Program-made: the position numbers and the translations under genes | Part shown: piece after piece, positions 17,119 to 26,364 of the stretch | Layout: each line of letters opens with the position of its first letter | Position numbering within the stretch: position 1 is the first letter of the stretch | The notes under the pieces: generated by a model | Database searches by the model: none | The model's input: only the letters and a program-made list of their open reading frames with translations | What the model was told of the DNA's origin: nothing | Source: Fictibacillus phosphorivorans | GTDB taxonomy: Bacteria; Bacillota; Bacilli; Bacillales; Fictibacillaceae | Assembly (NCBI RefSeq): GCF_007673525.1 | Contig: NZ_VDZU01000001.1 | Location: forward strand, 186,001 to 250,000 | Length of the DNA: 64,000 bases | Direction of reading: 5' to 3'

Positions 17119-17398
17119 TGTGAGCGATTCGAAGGGATTGTGAGCGATTCGAGGGGATAGTGAGCGATTCTAGGGTTTTGTGGGCGATTCTAGAGATTTA
17201 TGAGCGATTCTAGAGGTTTGTGAGCGATTCGAGAGGTTTGTGAGCGATTCTAGGGATTTGTGAGCGATTCCAGAGGTTTGTGAGCGATTCGAGAGATTTG
17301 TGGGCGATTCGAGAGGTTTGTGAGCGATTCTAGGGATTTGTGAGCGATTCCAGAGGTTTGTGAGCGATTCGAGAGATTTATGATCGATTCCAGAGTTA
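17119..17398. repeat. Fourteen-unit 20-bp tandem repeat array D (TGAGCGATTC core)
   Basis: Fourteen contiguous units of exactly 20 bp, consensus TGTGAGCGATTCNAGAGRTT. The core TGAGCGATTC is nearly invariant and the rest varies at a few positions. Some neighbouring units recur as blocks (units 7-9 and 11-13 match), which implies recent duplication. No spacers exist, so this is not CRISPR. It follows the argS terminator and precedes the DinB-like gene. Confidence 0.95.
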
Positions 17399-17500
17399 TG
17401 CTCGATTACTGTCATCCACACCGCATCCAAAACAAAAAAGGAATTTTCAAGCTTTTCTTGAATTCTATTGAAGCACATCAATGCTGAGGAGGTTTCAAAA

Positions 17501-18067
17501 ATGACATCATCCAACAAAAGCCCTTTTGTTATCGGACAGATTGAAGGGTACTCAAAAGAATTTTCCAACTTGATATCCATGATGGACTACACGAGGGAAA
17601 CGACGATCTGGGATGTCCACGATCTATCCGTAGAAGAGCTCGATTACAGAATCAACGGGATCGGGAATTCAATCGGCATGCTGCTCGCTCATCTCGTGGC
17701 TGTAGAAAAGATTTATCAATTTATCACATTCGACGGAAAAGATCTTCCAGAGGAGGAGATCGAGCGTTATGCAGAGACCTTGCAGCCTGCACTCGATCTA
17801 GGTGAGGCAGCGACGATTATCCATGGCAATACAGCAAAATTTTATCTAGAAGACTTAAAAAAGACCCGTGAAATTACCTTGCAGCATTTTCAGAAGCTTG
17901 AAGATTCATGGCTCTATGAAACAACACCGTGGTGGGGGAATGAACTCGGTAACAATTACTTTAAATGGTTTCATGTATTTGAAGATGAACTGAGTCATCG
18001 CGGCCAGATTCGTATTATAAAAAAGCAGTATGAGTTAGCGACAGCGAAAACTTCTTCGCAATCCTAA
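17501..18067 (+). CDS. DinB/YfiT superfamily protein
   Basis: 188-residue four-helix-bundle protein. Likely metal-ligand histidines occur in LLAHLVAVEK and in HVFEDELSHRGQI, the typical DinB_2/DUF664 pattern. Members include bacillithiol transferases and proteins of unknown function; no substrate can be assigned. GCTGAGGAGG precedes the ATG. It is followed by an XapX gene after about 90 bp, and array D lies upstream. Confidence 0.85.
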   Translation: MTSSNKSPFVIGQIEGYSKEFSNLISMMDYTRETTIWDVHDLSVEELDYRINGIGNSIGMLLAHLVAVEKIYQFITFDGKDLPEEEIERYAETLQPALDLGEAATIIHGNTAKFYLEDLKKTREITLQHFQKLEDSWLYETTPWWGNELGNNYFKWFHVFEDELSHRGQIRIIKKQYELATAKTSSQS

Positions 18068-18156
18068 CCTCAACAAAAAAAGGGATAATGTCGGGATAAC
18101 ATGCCATATTAATAAGAGATAGGTTTGGAAACTCGTTTTAAAGAGGGGGTACATAT

Positions 18157-18327
18157 ATGAAATTGATCGTATTATCACTAATAACAGGCGCTCTCGTAGG
18201 CTTTGTTTTTGCCCTGTTAAAACTCCCGATTCCAGCACCACCCGCATTACCAGGAATCATGGGCATCATTGGTATCTATTTAGGCTATCAAGCTTACATC
18301 TGGATGGCAGGTACTTTTCTAAAGTGA
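18157..18327 (+). CDS. XapX domain small membrane protein
   Basis: 56-residue protein with two hydrophobic helices, beginning MKLIVLSLITGALVGFVFAL and containing LPIPAPPALPGIMGIIG, the XapX (DUF1427) signature. Function unknown. AAAGAGGGGG precedes the ATG. The stop codon is 7 bp from the following hydrolase start, so the two are probably one operon. Confidence 0.88.
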   Translation: MKLIVLSLITGALVGFVFALLKLPIPAPPALPGIMGIIGIYLGYQAYIWMAGTFLK

Positions 18328-18334
18328 GGAAAAC

Positions 18335-19108
18335 ATGGCATTAGCCGGGCTGACCTCTGAGTTGCAAATCTATTATGAAAAGCTAGGAACTGGTGCTCCG
18401 ATCGTTTTTTTACACCCGCCCGGTATGAGTCATCTTGTGTTCAAGTACCAAAAAGAATTAGCAGCCGATTATCAGACGATCTTTCCTGATTGTAGGGGGC
18501 ATGGTCGTTCGTCTAGTAAAGACCCAGAAACGTTTACGATATGGGACTTGGCAGATGATGTGGCTTCTTTATTGGATCACTTATTATTAGAAGAGGCATA
18601 TATTTGCGGGTATTCAGCAGGTGGCTCGGTTGCACAAGCGTTTGTTCAAAAATATCCGCAGCGCACAAAGGGTCTTATTTTGAGTGGAGGCTTTCCTCAA
18701 GTTTCTACATTCACACTGAAAAAGCAGTTTCAAACAGGAATAAGGCTGGCAAAAAATGCACCAGCCCTACTCAATCAGATTCTTGTCAGCACACATTCAA
18801 ACTCTCCAGAAGATCGAAAAGAAATGTTGTCTTATCATAAGCTGACAGATTCTAAAACGTGTCAGCGGTTCTACCAAGAAAGTCTTTCCTTCCAATGCAC
18901 GGATCAGCTAAAAGAGTGGCGATTTCCGTTGTTGTTCATTTACGGGGAACAAGCGGAATATATGCATGCTTATAGAAGGATCTACGCAAGGAATGTTCAC
19001 CCGAAAGCAAAGTTCGTTCTCTTAAACAAAGCGCTGCATCAGCTTCCGATTAAACATTATGCAAGCTTTAATGCAGAGATTAGAAAATTTATTCCATGCC
19101 TTACATAA
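18335..19108 (+). CDS. Alpha/beta hydrolase
   Basis: 257-residue soluble alpha/beta hydrolase. The oxyanion region VFLHPPGMSH, nucleophile GYSAGG (Ser about 94), acid in YGEQAEYM (Glu in place of Asp) and base in KALHQLP form a plausible triad. The substrate is unknown. It is co-transcribed with the XapX gene (7-bp gap). Its last 8 bp overlap the 3' end of convergent uvsE. Confidence 0.85.
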   Translation: MALAGLTSELQIYYEKLGTGAPIVFLHPPGMSHLVFKYQKELAADYQTIFPDCRGHGRSSSKDPETFTIWDLADDVASLLDHLLLEEAYICGYSAGGSVAQAFVQKYPQRTKGLILSGGFPQVSTFTLKKQFQTGIRLAKNAPALLNQILVSTHSNSPEDRKEMLSYHKLTDSKTCQRFYQESLSFQCTDQLKEWRFPLLFIYGEQAEYMHAYRRIYARNVHPKAKFVLLNKALHQLPIKHYASFNAEIRKFIPCLT

Positions 19109-20057
19109 GGATGGTTCCGCCGCTCATCCTTTTAAAGCCGCGTACTTTCTCTAGCTCAGCAACGAGCTGAAGAACAGCGCGGTCTTTTTGTTTCGCTTCA
19201 ATCATTACGTCCAGCTTATCTGTGTAATTTGACATCAATTTAAAAAACGGCAGAACATAATCCAGACTAACGAAGTCATGGTGGCTTCTGTACGCCTTTT
19301 CGTCTTTTGGTGAGGAAAGATGCACCTTTGGTGGTCGACCTGTATTCTCCCACGTTTTCACGAACCTCGGCAATAATTCTTCAAGCTTACCATCGTCATC
19401 CGGATTCGCCATGTAATGATGGTAATCAAACATAAGCGGAATGCCTTCATTTTCACAGACTTCTAATGTCTCTTTGGTGGTGAACGTTTTATCGTCGTTC
19501 TCAAGCGTCATCCTCGCTTTAACATCAGCAGGGAGAAGTTTAATATTTTCATAAAAACGTTCTAAAGCAGACGGCTTATCACCATAAGCCCCACCGATAT
19601 GAATATTGATATAGCTTCGGTCCTCGATGCCCATCCCTTTAAGCAGATCATAATGATATTGCATATCTTTCACCGCGTTTAACGTCACCTCTTCACGAGG
19701 GCTCGTAAACAGGGTGTACTGGTTAGGATGCATGCTCGTTCTGATATTGTATTTTTTTACGAGCTTTTCGATCTCTTTGCATTCTTTCTTCGTGTGCTTT
19801 AAAAAATCCCAAGCTGCTTCAGGGTGGGTAGCTAAAGGGACGATCGAAGACGACATGCGGTGAAGAGGAAGCTCGTGCGCGATGCAATAATGAAGAACGC
19901 GCAGTGTGCGCTCGAGATTATTTTTCGTGATGGCAAGCAATTGAGCTGTGCGTTCTTTTTCATCACGTTTTTGATACGTAGCATAAGTCATCGTTTTTGC
20001 AGGTGAGGCCTCATATAAATTGAGAGCCGTAGATACAAATCCGAAAGATGTTAACAT
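19101..20057 (-). CDS. uvsE: UV damage endonuclease UvsE/UvdE
   Basis: 318-residue TIM-barrel endonuclease that nicks 5' of cyclobutane dimers, 6-4 photoproducts and other lesions. Family motifs include HRMSSSIVPLA, TSMHPNQYTL, NIHIGGAYG, LENDDKTF and DYHHYMANP, which hold the metal ligands. In B. subtilis UvsE contributes to spore UV resistance. The start follows CAGGGGGCC. The gene has its own upstream region containing repeat R2. Confidence 0.95.
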   Translation of the reverse strand: MLTSFGFVSTALNLYEASPAKTMTYATYQKRDEKERTAQLLAITKNNLERTLRVLHYCIAHELPLHRMSSSIVPLATHPEAAWDFLKHTKKECKEIEKLVKKYNIRTSMHPNQYTLFTSPREEVTLNAVKDMQYHYDLLKGMGIEDRSYINIHIGGAYGDKPSALERFYENIKLLPADVKARMTLENDDKTFTTKETLEVCENEGIPLMFDYHHYMANPDDDGKLEELLPRFVKTWENTGRPPKVHLSSPKDEKAYRSHHDFVSLDYVLPFFKLMSNYTDKLDVMIEAKQKDRAVLQLVAELEKVRGFKRMSGGTILM

Positions 20058-20158
20058 GTTTGGCCCCCTGTTGTTTTGGTTTAATTTTTTGATATATTTC
20101 CAAGAAGGATGAAGTCGTGATCTTATGAAGAAGTACTACTAAATTGCATCATTGAATG

Positions 20159-20411
20159 GTTGATTGGAGTGTAAGGTTGCCGACTCCTGCGGGACAAGCG
20201 GTCAGGTGAGCCCCTTAAGGGCGCAAAGCGGCAGTCCGAAATGTGGAAGTGACTCGTTCAGCCCCGACAAGCAAAAGTTGAATGGGCTATGAAGGCGCAC
20301 TTTGCCTTCTTGACTGTTTAACTTTTGACCTCGAGGGGCTAGTCACTGCAACTAGACAGGAGGCTCACCGCCTGCCCCGCGGAAAGCGAGCAACCTGAAA
20401 CGGAAATCAAC
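20159..20411 (+). repeat. Interspersed palindromic repeat copy R2 (253 bp) with nested 122-bp element
   Basis: Outer element GTTGATT...AATCAAC as in the 128-bp copies, interrupted after GCGGCAG by a 122-bp insert (20235-20356) flanked on both sides by CAG. The same insert is in copy R4 at a different point of the outer element. Confidence 0.9.
20235..20356 (+). mobile_element. Nested 122-bp palindromic element with CAG flanks, copy 1
   Basis: Starts TCCGAAATGTGGAAGTGAC and ends GTCACTGCAACTAGA. The arms GTGAC/GTCAC, CCCCGA/TCGAGGGG and CAAAAG/CTTTTG make a long hairpin. Flanking CAG on both sides equals the single CAG in uninterrupted copies, consistent with a 3-bp target duplication. There is no coding capacity, so it would be non-autonomous. 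Confidence 0.7.
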
Positions 20412-20444
20412 ACTTTCAGAATCTACAAAGAATTCACTTTCAAC

Positions 20445-21635
20445 TTATAGAAACGGCGATAACACAAAACCCACCACTTCTTTTAAGCGAACTTTAACGG
20501 TACGGCGTGTCTTCTTTAAGCGGGCTAGCGTCAATTTCTCAGAGCGTTCAAGATCTGAAGCAAGCACCTGCTTCACCGCTTGGATCTCCGATTTATCTGT
20601 AAAGATGCAATTTAGCTCGTCGTTATAGAAAAAGCTGCGAAGATCAAAGTTTGCGGTACCAATATCGCAGACCGTATCATCGAACATAACAATCTTGGAA
20701 TGATAAAAACCTTCATGAAACTGATAGATCTCTGCACCAGCTTCTAAGAGCGGTTTAACGAAACGATAAGATGCTTCTTGCACAAAAGGATGATCGGGGT
20801 TCATCGGAACGAGAAGCTTTACGTTGACGCCACGATGGAGTGCTGACAAAAGCTCTCTGTTCATCTTTTTACCCGGAATAAAGTATGGCGAACCTATAAA
20901 AATGCTTTTTTTCGCACCTTTTATTTTTGTGTAAAAATAGCGGTAGCCGGCCTGTCCTTTTGAAGGAAGAAGCATTAGCTCTTTTGCCTCTTCTTCATTG
21001 AGAAAAGATGAGGTCTCATTATGAGTCATCTTTTCATTTGTTGAACCGTTCCAATCGTCGATAAACAGACGCTGTAATTGGATAACAACTTTACCTCTTA
21101 ATTTTAAATGATAGTCGCGCCAATCTCCAAACCGTGTGACTCTGCCAATATATTCATTTCCTACGTTATATCCACCCAAATAGCCGATCTCTGAGTCGAT
21201 GATCGTGATTTTTCGATGATTTCGGTGATTTATGCGGTATAAGAGGTACGGAAATTGCGGCTTGTTGCTGTATTCAAAATGAACACCAGCATCTTTTAGA
21301 CTGTTAACCGTCTTTTTTTTCAGCCCGTAACTCCCCATGTAATCAAGAAGCAGTCTAACTTCTAAGCCTTGATGTGCTTTTGCGATCAACTTCTTACATA
21401 GCTCTTGTCCGAGTTCGTCATCTCGTAATATGTAAAACTGTATGTAGATCGATTTGTTCGCTTGATCTATGTCTTGAAACAGTGAATCGAAAAAATGAGA
21501 ACCCGTTGTTAAAAGATGCATATTGCCTGTTGTGTTTACAGGAGGTTCTTCTTTTGCGGTCGTTTGTTTATGTCCTAAATAAAAGTCGATCCAAGCCAAA
21601 AAACCAATGGCTATCATCACTAAAACGATCCACAT
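20445..21635 (-). CDS. Cardiolipin synthase (phospholipase D family, YwiE/ClsB-like)
   Basis: 396-residue membrane-anchored enzyme that condenses phosphatidylglycerol to cardiolipin. One N-terminal helix (residues 1-22) is followed by two PLD domains, each with an HKD motif: HRNHRKITIID and FYHSKIVMFD, each with a downstream GG/GT-NxD element. Cls proteins usually have two N-terminal helices; this one has a single helix, like YwiE. AAAAGGAGGAG precedes the ATG. Confidence 0.9.
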   Translation of the reverse strand: MWIVLVMIAIGFLAWIDFYLGHKQTTAKEEPPVNTTGNMHLLTTGSHFFDSLFQDIDQANKSIYIQFYILRDDELGQELCKKLIAKAHQGLEVRLLLDYMGSYGLKKKTVNSLKDAGVHFEYSNKPQFPYLLYRINHRNHRKITIIDSEIGYLGGYNVGNEYIGRVTRFGDWRDYHLKLRGKVVIQLQRLFIDDWNGSTNEKMTHNETSSFLNEEEAKELMLLPSKGQAGYRYFYTKIKGAKKSIFIGSPYFIPGKKMNRELLSALHRGVNVKLLVPMNPDHPFVQEASYRFVKPLLEAGAEIYQFHEGFYHSKIVMFDDTVCDIGTANFDLRSFFYNDELNCIFTDKSEIQAVKQVLASDLERSEKLTLARLKKTRRTVKVRLKEVVGFVLSPFL

Positions 21636-21718
21636 GTTCTTCTCCTCCTTTTAAATCAAACTTTTATTTAGTATACCCCTACCATATGAAACCACTAAAA
21701 ATTTTTTTTGCACGGATG

Positions 21719-21757
21719 TTGACTGAATGCTCATTCATTTATTTTTTATGATATAAT
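21719..21757 (+). promoter_or_regulatory. Promoter region and TetR-type operator upstream of the Fe-S oxidoreductase
   Basis: GACTGAATGCTCATTC contains the inverted repeat TGAATG-CT-CATTCA (21724-21737), just upstream of TATAAT (21752-21757). The same frame GACTGA-RY-G-Y-TC-RY-TC recurs before the thiolase gene at 24036. This suggests a common regulator, probably the TetR protein encoded at 29.9 kb. Confidence 0.6.
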
Positions 21758-21838
21758 GAAGTCAGAAAATTAATTTCATTTAGAATTATTAAAAGAGAAA
21801 GAATTAGGGAATAGCAGCATTGGAAGGGAGAGAAAGCG

Positions 21839-23971
21839 ATGGACGGCTTAATGGTAGCAAACTGGCTTGCATTTCTTTTTGTAACCGCTTACGCACTGTT
21901 TTTATTTGCTTATGTTATAAAAACAAGGTTTGAATTCATCAAGCTCGGTAAGAAAGTAGAGTTTGATCATACGGTTCAAGAACGAATTAAAGCAGTCTTA
22001 GTGAATGTATTTGGTCAAAAGAAGCTGTTGAAAGACAAGAAGAGTGGAATTATCCATATCATGTTCTTTTATGGATTCATTCTCGTTCAGTTCGGAGCGA
22101 TCGATTTTATATGGAAGGGACTTGCACCTGGATCGCATCTGCCTTTAGGCCCGCTTTATCCAGGCTTCACGTTTTTCCAAGAAATCGTAACGACGATGAT
22201 CATGATCGCAGTCGTTTGGGCTTTTTATAGAAGATATGTTGAAAAGCTTGTTCGACTGAAGCGTGGATTTAAATCTGGACTGGTTCTTCTGTTTATCGGC
22301 GGCTTGATGCTTTCCGTATTAGTTGGGAACGGTGCAGAGATTATCTGGCATGATCTACCATACGAGTGGACGGCGCCTATCGCGTCCGTAATCGCAATGG
22401 CTCTTGGTTTCTTAGGGAAAACGGGTGCTGCAGTCGTATTCTTTATCTCATGGTGGATTCACTTATTATTCTTATTAACGTTCTTAGTGTATGTTCCGCA
22501 ATCCAAGCATGCTCACTTGATCGCAGGTCCACTAAACGTTTGGCTTGGCCGCAAAGATAAAGTAGGAAAGCTTTCTTCGATCAATTTTGAAGACGAGACA
22601 CAAGAAGTTTTCGGTGTGAATAAAATTGAAGACTTCAATCAAAAGCAGCTTGTTGATCTATATGCATGTGTAGAGTGTGGGCGTTGTACGAATGTGTGTC
22701 CGGCAACAGGTACTGGTAAGATGCTATCACCGATGGATATGATCGTTAAACTGCGTGATCATCTAACGGTAAAAGGAGCAGCGGTAACCTCACGCACACC
22801 TTGGATGCCAGCTTTTGCTTTCTCGAACACAACAGGCAACCAGATCGCTTTTGAAGCGAGAGGGAAGGGCGCTGAGGAAACAGCTGTAACAACAGACGGA
22901 TCATCTGCACTTGCTTATGATGTTGAGATGATCGGTGAAGTCATGACAGAAGAAGAGATCTGGGCATGTACAACTTGCCGTAACTGTGAGGATCAGTGTC
23001 CGGTTATGAACGAACACGTTGATAAGATCATCGACATGCGCCGATACCTCGTTCTTACTGAAGGTAAAATGGATGCAGAAGCGCAGCGTGCGATCAAAAA
23101 TATCGAGAAGCAAGGAAATCCTTGGGGAATCTCGAAAAAGGAACGCGAGAACTGGCGCGAGCTGAAAGAAGATATCGTGGTTCCGACTGTAAAAGAAAAA
23201 GAAAAAGCGGGTGAGGAATTCGAGTACCTGTTCTGGGTAAGTTCGATGGGTGCTTATGACAACCGTTCACAAAAAATCGCACTTTCTTTAGCGAAGATCA
23301 TGAACGAAGCAGGAATCACGTTTGCGATCTTAGGAAACAAAGAAAAGAACTCTGGTGATACGCCTCGTCGTCTTGGAAACGAGTTTTTATTCCAAGAGAT
23401 GGCGAACGCGAACATTGAGTTATTCCAAAAGCATAATGTTAAGAAGATCATCACGATCGATCCGCATGCGTATAACACGTTCAAAAACGAATATCCAGAG
23501 TTTGGTCTAGAAGCTGAAGTGTATCACCATACAGAGCTTTTAGCAGACTGGATTAAAGAAGGAAGAATCAAGCCGAAGTTTGAGGTGAATGAAACGATCA
23601 CGTATCACGATTCTTGTTACCTCGGCCGCTATAACGAAGTATATGAACCACCACGTGATATCTTAAAGGCAATTCCAGGAGTGAAGGTCGTTGAGATGGA
23701 TCGCAACCGTCAGAACGGAATGTGCTGTGGAGCGGGTGGCGGAATGATGTGGATGGAAGAAAAAGCAGGATCTCGTGTGAACGTTGCGCGTACAGAACAA
23801 GCTCTTGCTGTAAATCCAACAATGATTGGAAGCGGATGTCCGTATTGCTTAACGATGTTGAGTGACGGAACGAAGGCAAAAGAAGTAGAAGAGCAAGTTC
23901 AAACACTAGATGTTGTTGAAATCCTTGAAAAATCAATGTTTGGCTCACAGAAACAAGAAGTTCTTCAGTAG
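21839..23971 (+). CDS. fadF: Membrane Fe-S oxidoreductase (YwjF/FadF, HdrD-like)
   Basis: 710-residue protein. An N-terminal nitrate-reductase-gamma-like membrane part with about six helices (residues 1-220) precedes two 4Fe-4S motifs, CVECGRCTNVCP and CTTCRNCEDQCP, then two CCG domains, one with CCGAGGGMMW. Homologues next to acyl-CoA dehydrogenase genes are thought to pass electrons from ETF to menaquinone. The ATG follows GGAAGGGAG. It precedes the acyl-CoA operon on the same strand, and its promoter carries the same type of operator as that operon. Confidence 0.9.
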   Translation: MDGLMVANWLAFLFVTAYALFLFAYVIKTRFEFIKLGKKVEFDHTVQERIKAVLVNVFGQKKLLKDKKSGIIHIMFFYGFILVQFGAIDFIWKGLAPGSHLPLGPLYPGFTFFQEIVTTMIMIAVVWAFYRRYVEKLVRLKRGFKSGLVLLFIGGLMLSVLVGNGAEIIWHDLPYEWTAPIASVIAMALGFLGKTGAAVVFFISWWIHLLFLLTFLVYVPQSKHAHLIAGPLNVWLGRKDKVGKLSSINFEDETQEVFGVNKIEDFNQKQLVDLYACVECGRCTNVCPATGTGKMLSPMDMIVKLRDHLTVKGAAVTSRTPWMPAFAFSNTTGNQIAFEARGKGAEETAVTTDGSSALAYDVEMIGEVMTEEEIWACTTCRNCEDQCPVMNEHVDKIIDMRRYLVLTEGKMDAEAQRAIKNIEKQGNPWGISKKERENWRELKEDIVVPTVKEKEKAGEEFEYLFWVSSMGAYDNRSQKIALSLAKIMNEAGITFAILGNKEKNSGDTPRRLGNEFLFQEMANANIELFQKHNVKKIITIDPHAYNTFKNEYPEFGLEAEVYHHTELLADWIKEGRIKPKFEVNETITYHDSCYLGRYNEVYEPPRDILKAIPGVKVVEMDRNRQNGMCCGAGGGMMWMEEKAGSRVNVARTEQALAVNPTMIGSGCPYCLTMLSDGTKAKEVEEQVQTLDVVEILEKSMFGSQKQEVLQ

Positions 23972-23988
23972 TTTTCGAGCATGTAAAT

Positions 23989-24022
23989 AAGCTGCCTGGC
24001 ATTTTAGCTGGCAGCTTCATGC
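23989..24022 (+). terminator. Possible terminator after fadF
   Basis: AAGCTGCC pairs with GGCAGCTT. The following T-run is poor, so termination may be partial. Confidence 0.5.
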
Positions 24023-24035
24023 TTGAAAGTTGGTC

Positions 24036-24056
24036 GACTGAGCGTTCGCTCGGCTC
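24036..24056 (+). promoter_or_regulatory. TetR-type operator upstream of the acyl-CoA operon
   Basis: GACTGAGCGTTCGCTCGG contains GAGCG-TT-CGCTC. Aligned with the fadF site, twelve of sixteen positions are identical and the differences are paired (AT/AT against GC/GC), which keeps both palindromic. Confidence 0.6.
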
Positions 24057-24127
24057 GTATTTAAACATAATTGTAAGCGTTAACATAACTTTCGCTGTTC
24101 TACCATACGAATCGGGAGGTTTTTCAT

Positions 24128-25312
24128 ATGACAAAATCAGTAATCGTCAGTGGTGTACGGACACCTGTAGGGAAATTTGGTGGCGGATTAAGTTCTCTTA
24201 CAGCGTCAGATCTTGGCGGAATCGCGATTAAAGAAGCGCTTCAACGAGCAAATGTTGCTCCAGACGCGGTGGATGAAGTCATTTTAGGCTGTGTTCTTCA
24301 AGGTGGCCAAGGGCAGATTCCTTCACGCCAAGCGGCTGAAAAAGCAGGATTACCTTGGAAGACGAAAACAGAAACGATCAACAAAGTATGTGCGTCAGGT
24401 CTTCGTGCGATCACAATGGCAGATCAGATCATCCGTGCGGGTGACGAAGAAGTCATCGTAGCAGGTGGAATGGAATCGATGAGCAACGCACCTTACATTT
24501 TACCGAAAGCGCGCTGGGGTCTTCGTATGGGAGATAGCTCAGTAAAAGATCTCATGGTTCATGATGGACTAACGTGTACGTTTACAGGTGTTCACATGGG
24601 GATCTACGGAAATGACGTAGCCAAAGAGATGGAAATCTCACGCGCGCGCCAAGATGAGTGGGCGTACCGCAGTCATAGCCGTGCTATCGATTCGATTGAA
24701 AAAGGAATTTTTGCAGAAGAGATCGTTCCTGTAGAAGTACCTCAACGAAAAGGTGAGCCGATTGTTGTGTCCCAAGATGAATCACCTCGTAAAGATACGT
24801 CTGTTGAATCTCTCGCAAAATTAAGACCAGTATTTTCTCAAGATGGAACGATTACAGCAGGAAACGCACCAGGCGTAAACGATGGTGCAGCGGCAGTAGT
24901 CGTGATGAGTGAAGAGCGTGCTAAACAAGAGGGCAAAGAAGTGATGGCTACAATTCTTGGTCACACAGCACTTGCTGTTGAAGCAAAGGATTTTCCGAAA
25001 ACGCCAGGTCTTGTCATCAATGAACTGTTGAAGAAATCAGGAAAATCATTAGAAGAAATTGACCTTTTTGAAATAAACGAAGCATTTGCAGCTGTTGCGC
25101 TAGCGAGTTCTGAACTTGCGGGATTAGATCTTGAAAAAGTGAACGTGAACGGTGGAGCAGTCGCGTTAGGTCACCCGATTGGGGCGAGCGGCACGCGCAT
25201 CGTACTAACATTGATCCACGAGTTAAAAAGACGCGGAGGCGGACTTGGTATCGCTTCGATCTGTTCAGGCGGCGGGCAAGGTGACGCGATCTTAGTAGAA
25301 GTGAAGAAATAA
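24128..25312 (+). CDS. Acetyl-CoA C-acetyltransferase (thiolase)
   Basis: 394-residue thiolase. The nucleophilic cysteine lies in [11 protein letters not shown] (about Cys88), the base histidine in [16 protein letters not shown], and the second cysteine in CSGGGQGDA. It cleaves acetoacetyl/3-ketoacyl-CoA or condenses acetyl-CoA. It is the first gene of a seven-gene operon ending with icmF; in that setting degradation of fatty or branched-chain acyl-CoA is likely. GGGAGG precedes the ATG. A B. subtilis analogue is mmgA. Confidence 0.95.
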   Translation: MTKSVIVSGVRTPVGKFGGGLSSLTASDLGGIAIKEALQRANVAPDAVDEVILGCVLQGGQGQIPSRQAAEKAGLPWKTKTETINKVCASGLRAITMADQIIRAGDEEVIVAGGMESMSNAPYILPKARWGLRMGDSSVKDLMVHDGLTCTFTGVHMGIYGNDVAKEMEISRARQDEWAYRSHSRAIDSIEKGIFAEEIVPVEVPQRKGEPIVVSQDESPRKDTSVESLAKLRPVFSQDGTITAGNAPGVNDGAAAVVVMSEERAKQEGKEVMATILGHTALAVEAKDFPKTPGLVINELLKKSGKSLEEIDLFEINEAFAAVALASSELAGLDLEKVNVNGGAVALGHPIGASGTRIVLTLIHELKRRGGGLGIASICSGGGQGDAILVEVKK

Positions 25313-25327
25313 GGAGGAGCAATATTC

Positions 25328-26182
25328 ATGAGCATTCAAAACATTATGGTAATCGGTGCAGGACAGATGGGTTCTGGAATCGCGCAAGTTTGTGCGCAAG
25401 CGGGGTATTCTGTTGTTCTGCATGACATGCAAGAAGAGTTCGTACAAAAAGGAATCGGAATCATCTCTAAAAACTTAAACCGCTCCGTGGAAAAAGGACG
25501 TCTGGATGAAAGCGAGAAAGAATCCATTCTATCCCGCATCACAGCTTCTGTTTCTCTAGAGAACGCGTCAAATGCAGATCTTGTGATCGAAGCGGTCGTG
25601 GAAAACATGGACGTAAAAACACAGCTCTTCAAGATGCTCGACCAATACGCGCCAGCTCATACGATCTTAGCATCAAACACATCTTCACTTCCGATCACAG
25701 AGATTGCGGCTGCAACGAACCGACCTGAAAAAGTAATCGGCATGCACTTTATGAACCCAGTACCTGTTATGAAACTCGTAGAGATCATCCGTGGGCTTCA
25801 AACAGCGGATGACGTGTACGAGACGATCGAATCTGTATCCAAGAAGCTGCAGAAAGTTCCTGTAGAAGTGAACGACTTCCCAGGATTCATCTCCAACCGC
25901 ATCCTTATGCCGATGATCAACGAAGCGATCTTCTCGGTGTATGAAGGTGTGGCAACCCCTGAAGCGGTCGATGAGATTATGAAACTCGGGATGAACCATC
26001 CGATGGGGCCGTTAACGCTAGCAGACTTTATCGGGCTCGACACATGTCTATACATCATGGAGACGCTGCATGAAGGCTTCGGTGATGACAAGTATCGTCC
26101 GTGCCCGCTATTAAGAAAGTACGTTAAAGCCGGCTGGCTCGGCAAGAAGTCAGGCAGAGGCTTCTACAACTACGGGGTCTGA
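25328..26182 (+). CDS. 3-hydroxybutyryl-CoA dehydrogenase
   Basis: 284-residue NAD-dependent 3-hydroxyacyl-CoA dehydrogenase. The Rossmann motif is [14 protein letters not shown]. Further motifs are [24 protein letters not shown] (catalytic His) and the C-terminal [16 protein letters not shown]. It interconverts acetoacetyl-CoA and 3-hydroxybutyryl-CoA. AAGGAGGAG precedes the start, 15 bp after the thiolase stop. The TGA stop lies inside the palindrome GGGGTCTGACCCC, so the last codons come from a small repeat element. Confidence 0.95.
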   Translation: MSIQNIMVIGAGQMGSGIAQVCAQAGYSVVLHDMQEEFVQKGIGIISKNLNRSVEKGRLDESEKESILSRITASVSLENASNADLVIEAVVENMDVKTQLFKMLDQYAPAHTILASNTSSLPITEIAAATNRPEKVIGMHFMNPVPVMKLVEIIRGLQTADDVYETIESVSKKLQKVPVEVNDFPGFISNRILMPMINEAIFSVYEGVATPEAVDEIMKLGMNHPMGPLTLADFIGLDTCLYIMETLHEGFGDDKYRPCPLLRKYVKAGWLGKKSGRGFYNYGV

Positions 26183-26220
26183 CCCCACACAAAGACAAAA
26201 ATTCCAATTTTGTCTTTGTG
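26174..26220. repeat. GGGGTCWGACCCC mini-element E1 with adjoining hairpin
   Basis: GGGGTCTGACCCC (26174-26186) overlaps the hbd stop codon and is followed by a near-perfect hairpin, CACAAAGACAAAA/TTTTGTCTTTGTG, without a T-run. The hairpin may stabilise or partly terminate the upstream mRNA within the operon. The next 140 bp to the acyl-CoA dehydrogenase gene are purine-rich and featureless. Confidence 0.7.
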
Positions 26221-26364
26221 GAAGAGACAGCAACCAAAAATAAATCAAAGAAAAACAAACAGAAAAATAGACAGAGAAACAGCAAGCAAAGAAAGAACAA
26301 TAGAGAGAAATCACGGAGAGAGACTACAAGAGTCGGCATTTCACTATAGGAATGGGGAGAGACC

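Noticed and set aside
17119..17580. The 20-bp array as a CRISPR, and the minus-strand ORF reading through it as a repeat protein
   Set aside because: There are no unique spacers and no cas genes. The ORF exists only because 20-bp units happen to stay open, and it overlaps the DinB-like gene.
23598..24134. Minus-strand ORF of 178 codons across the fadF 3' end
   Set aside because: It is antisense to conserved CCG-domain coding sequence, has no start signals and spans the promoter region of the thiolase gene.
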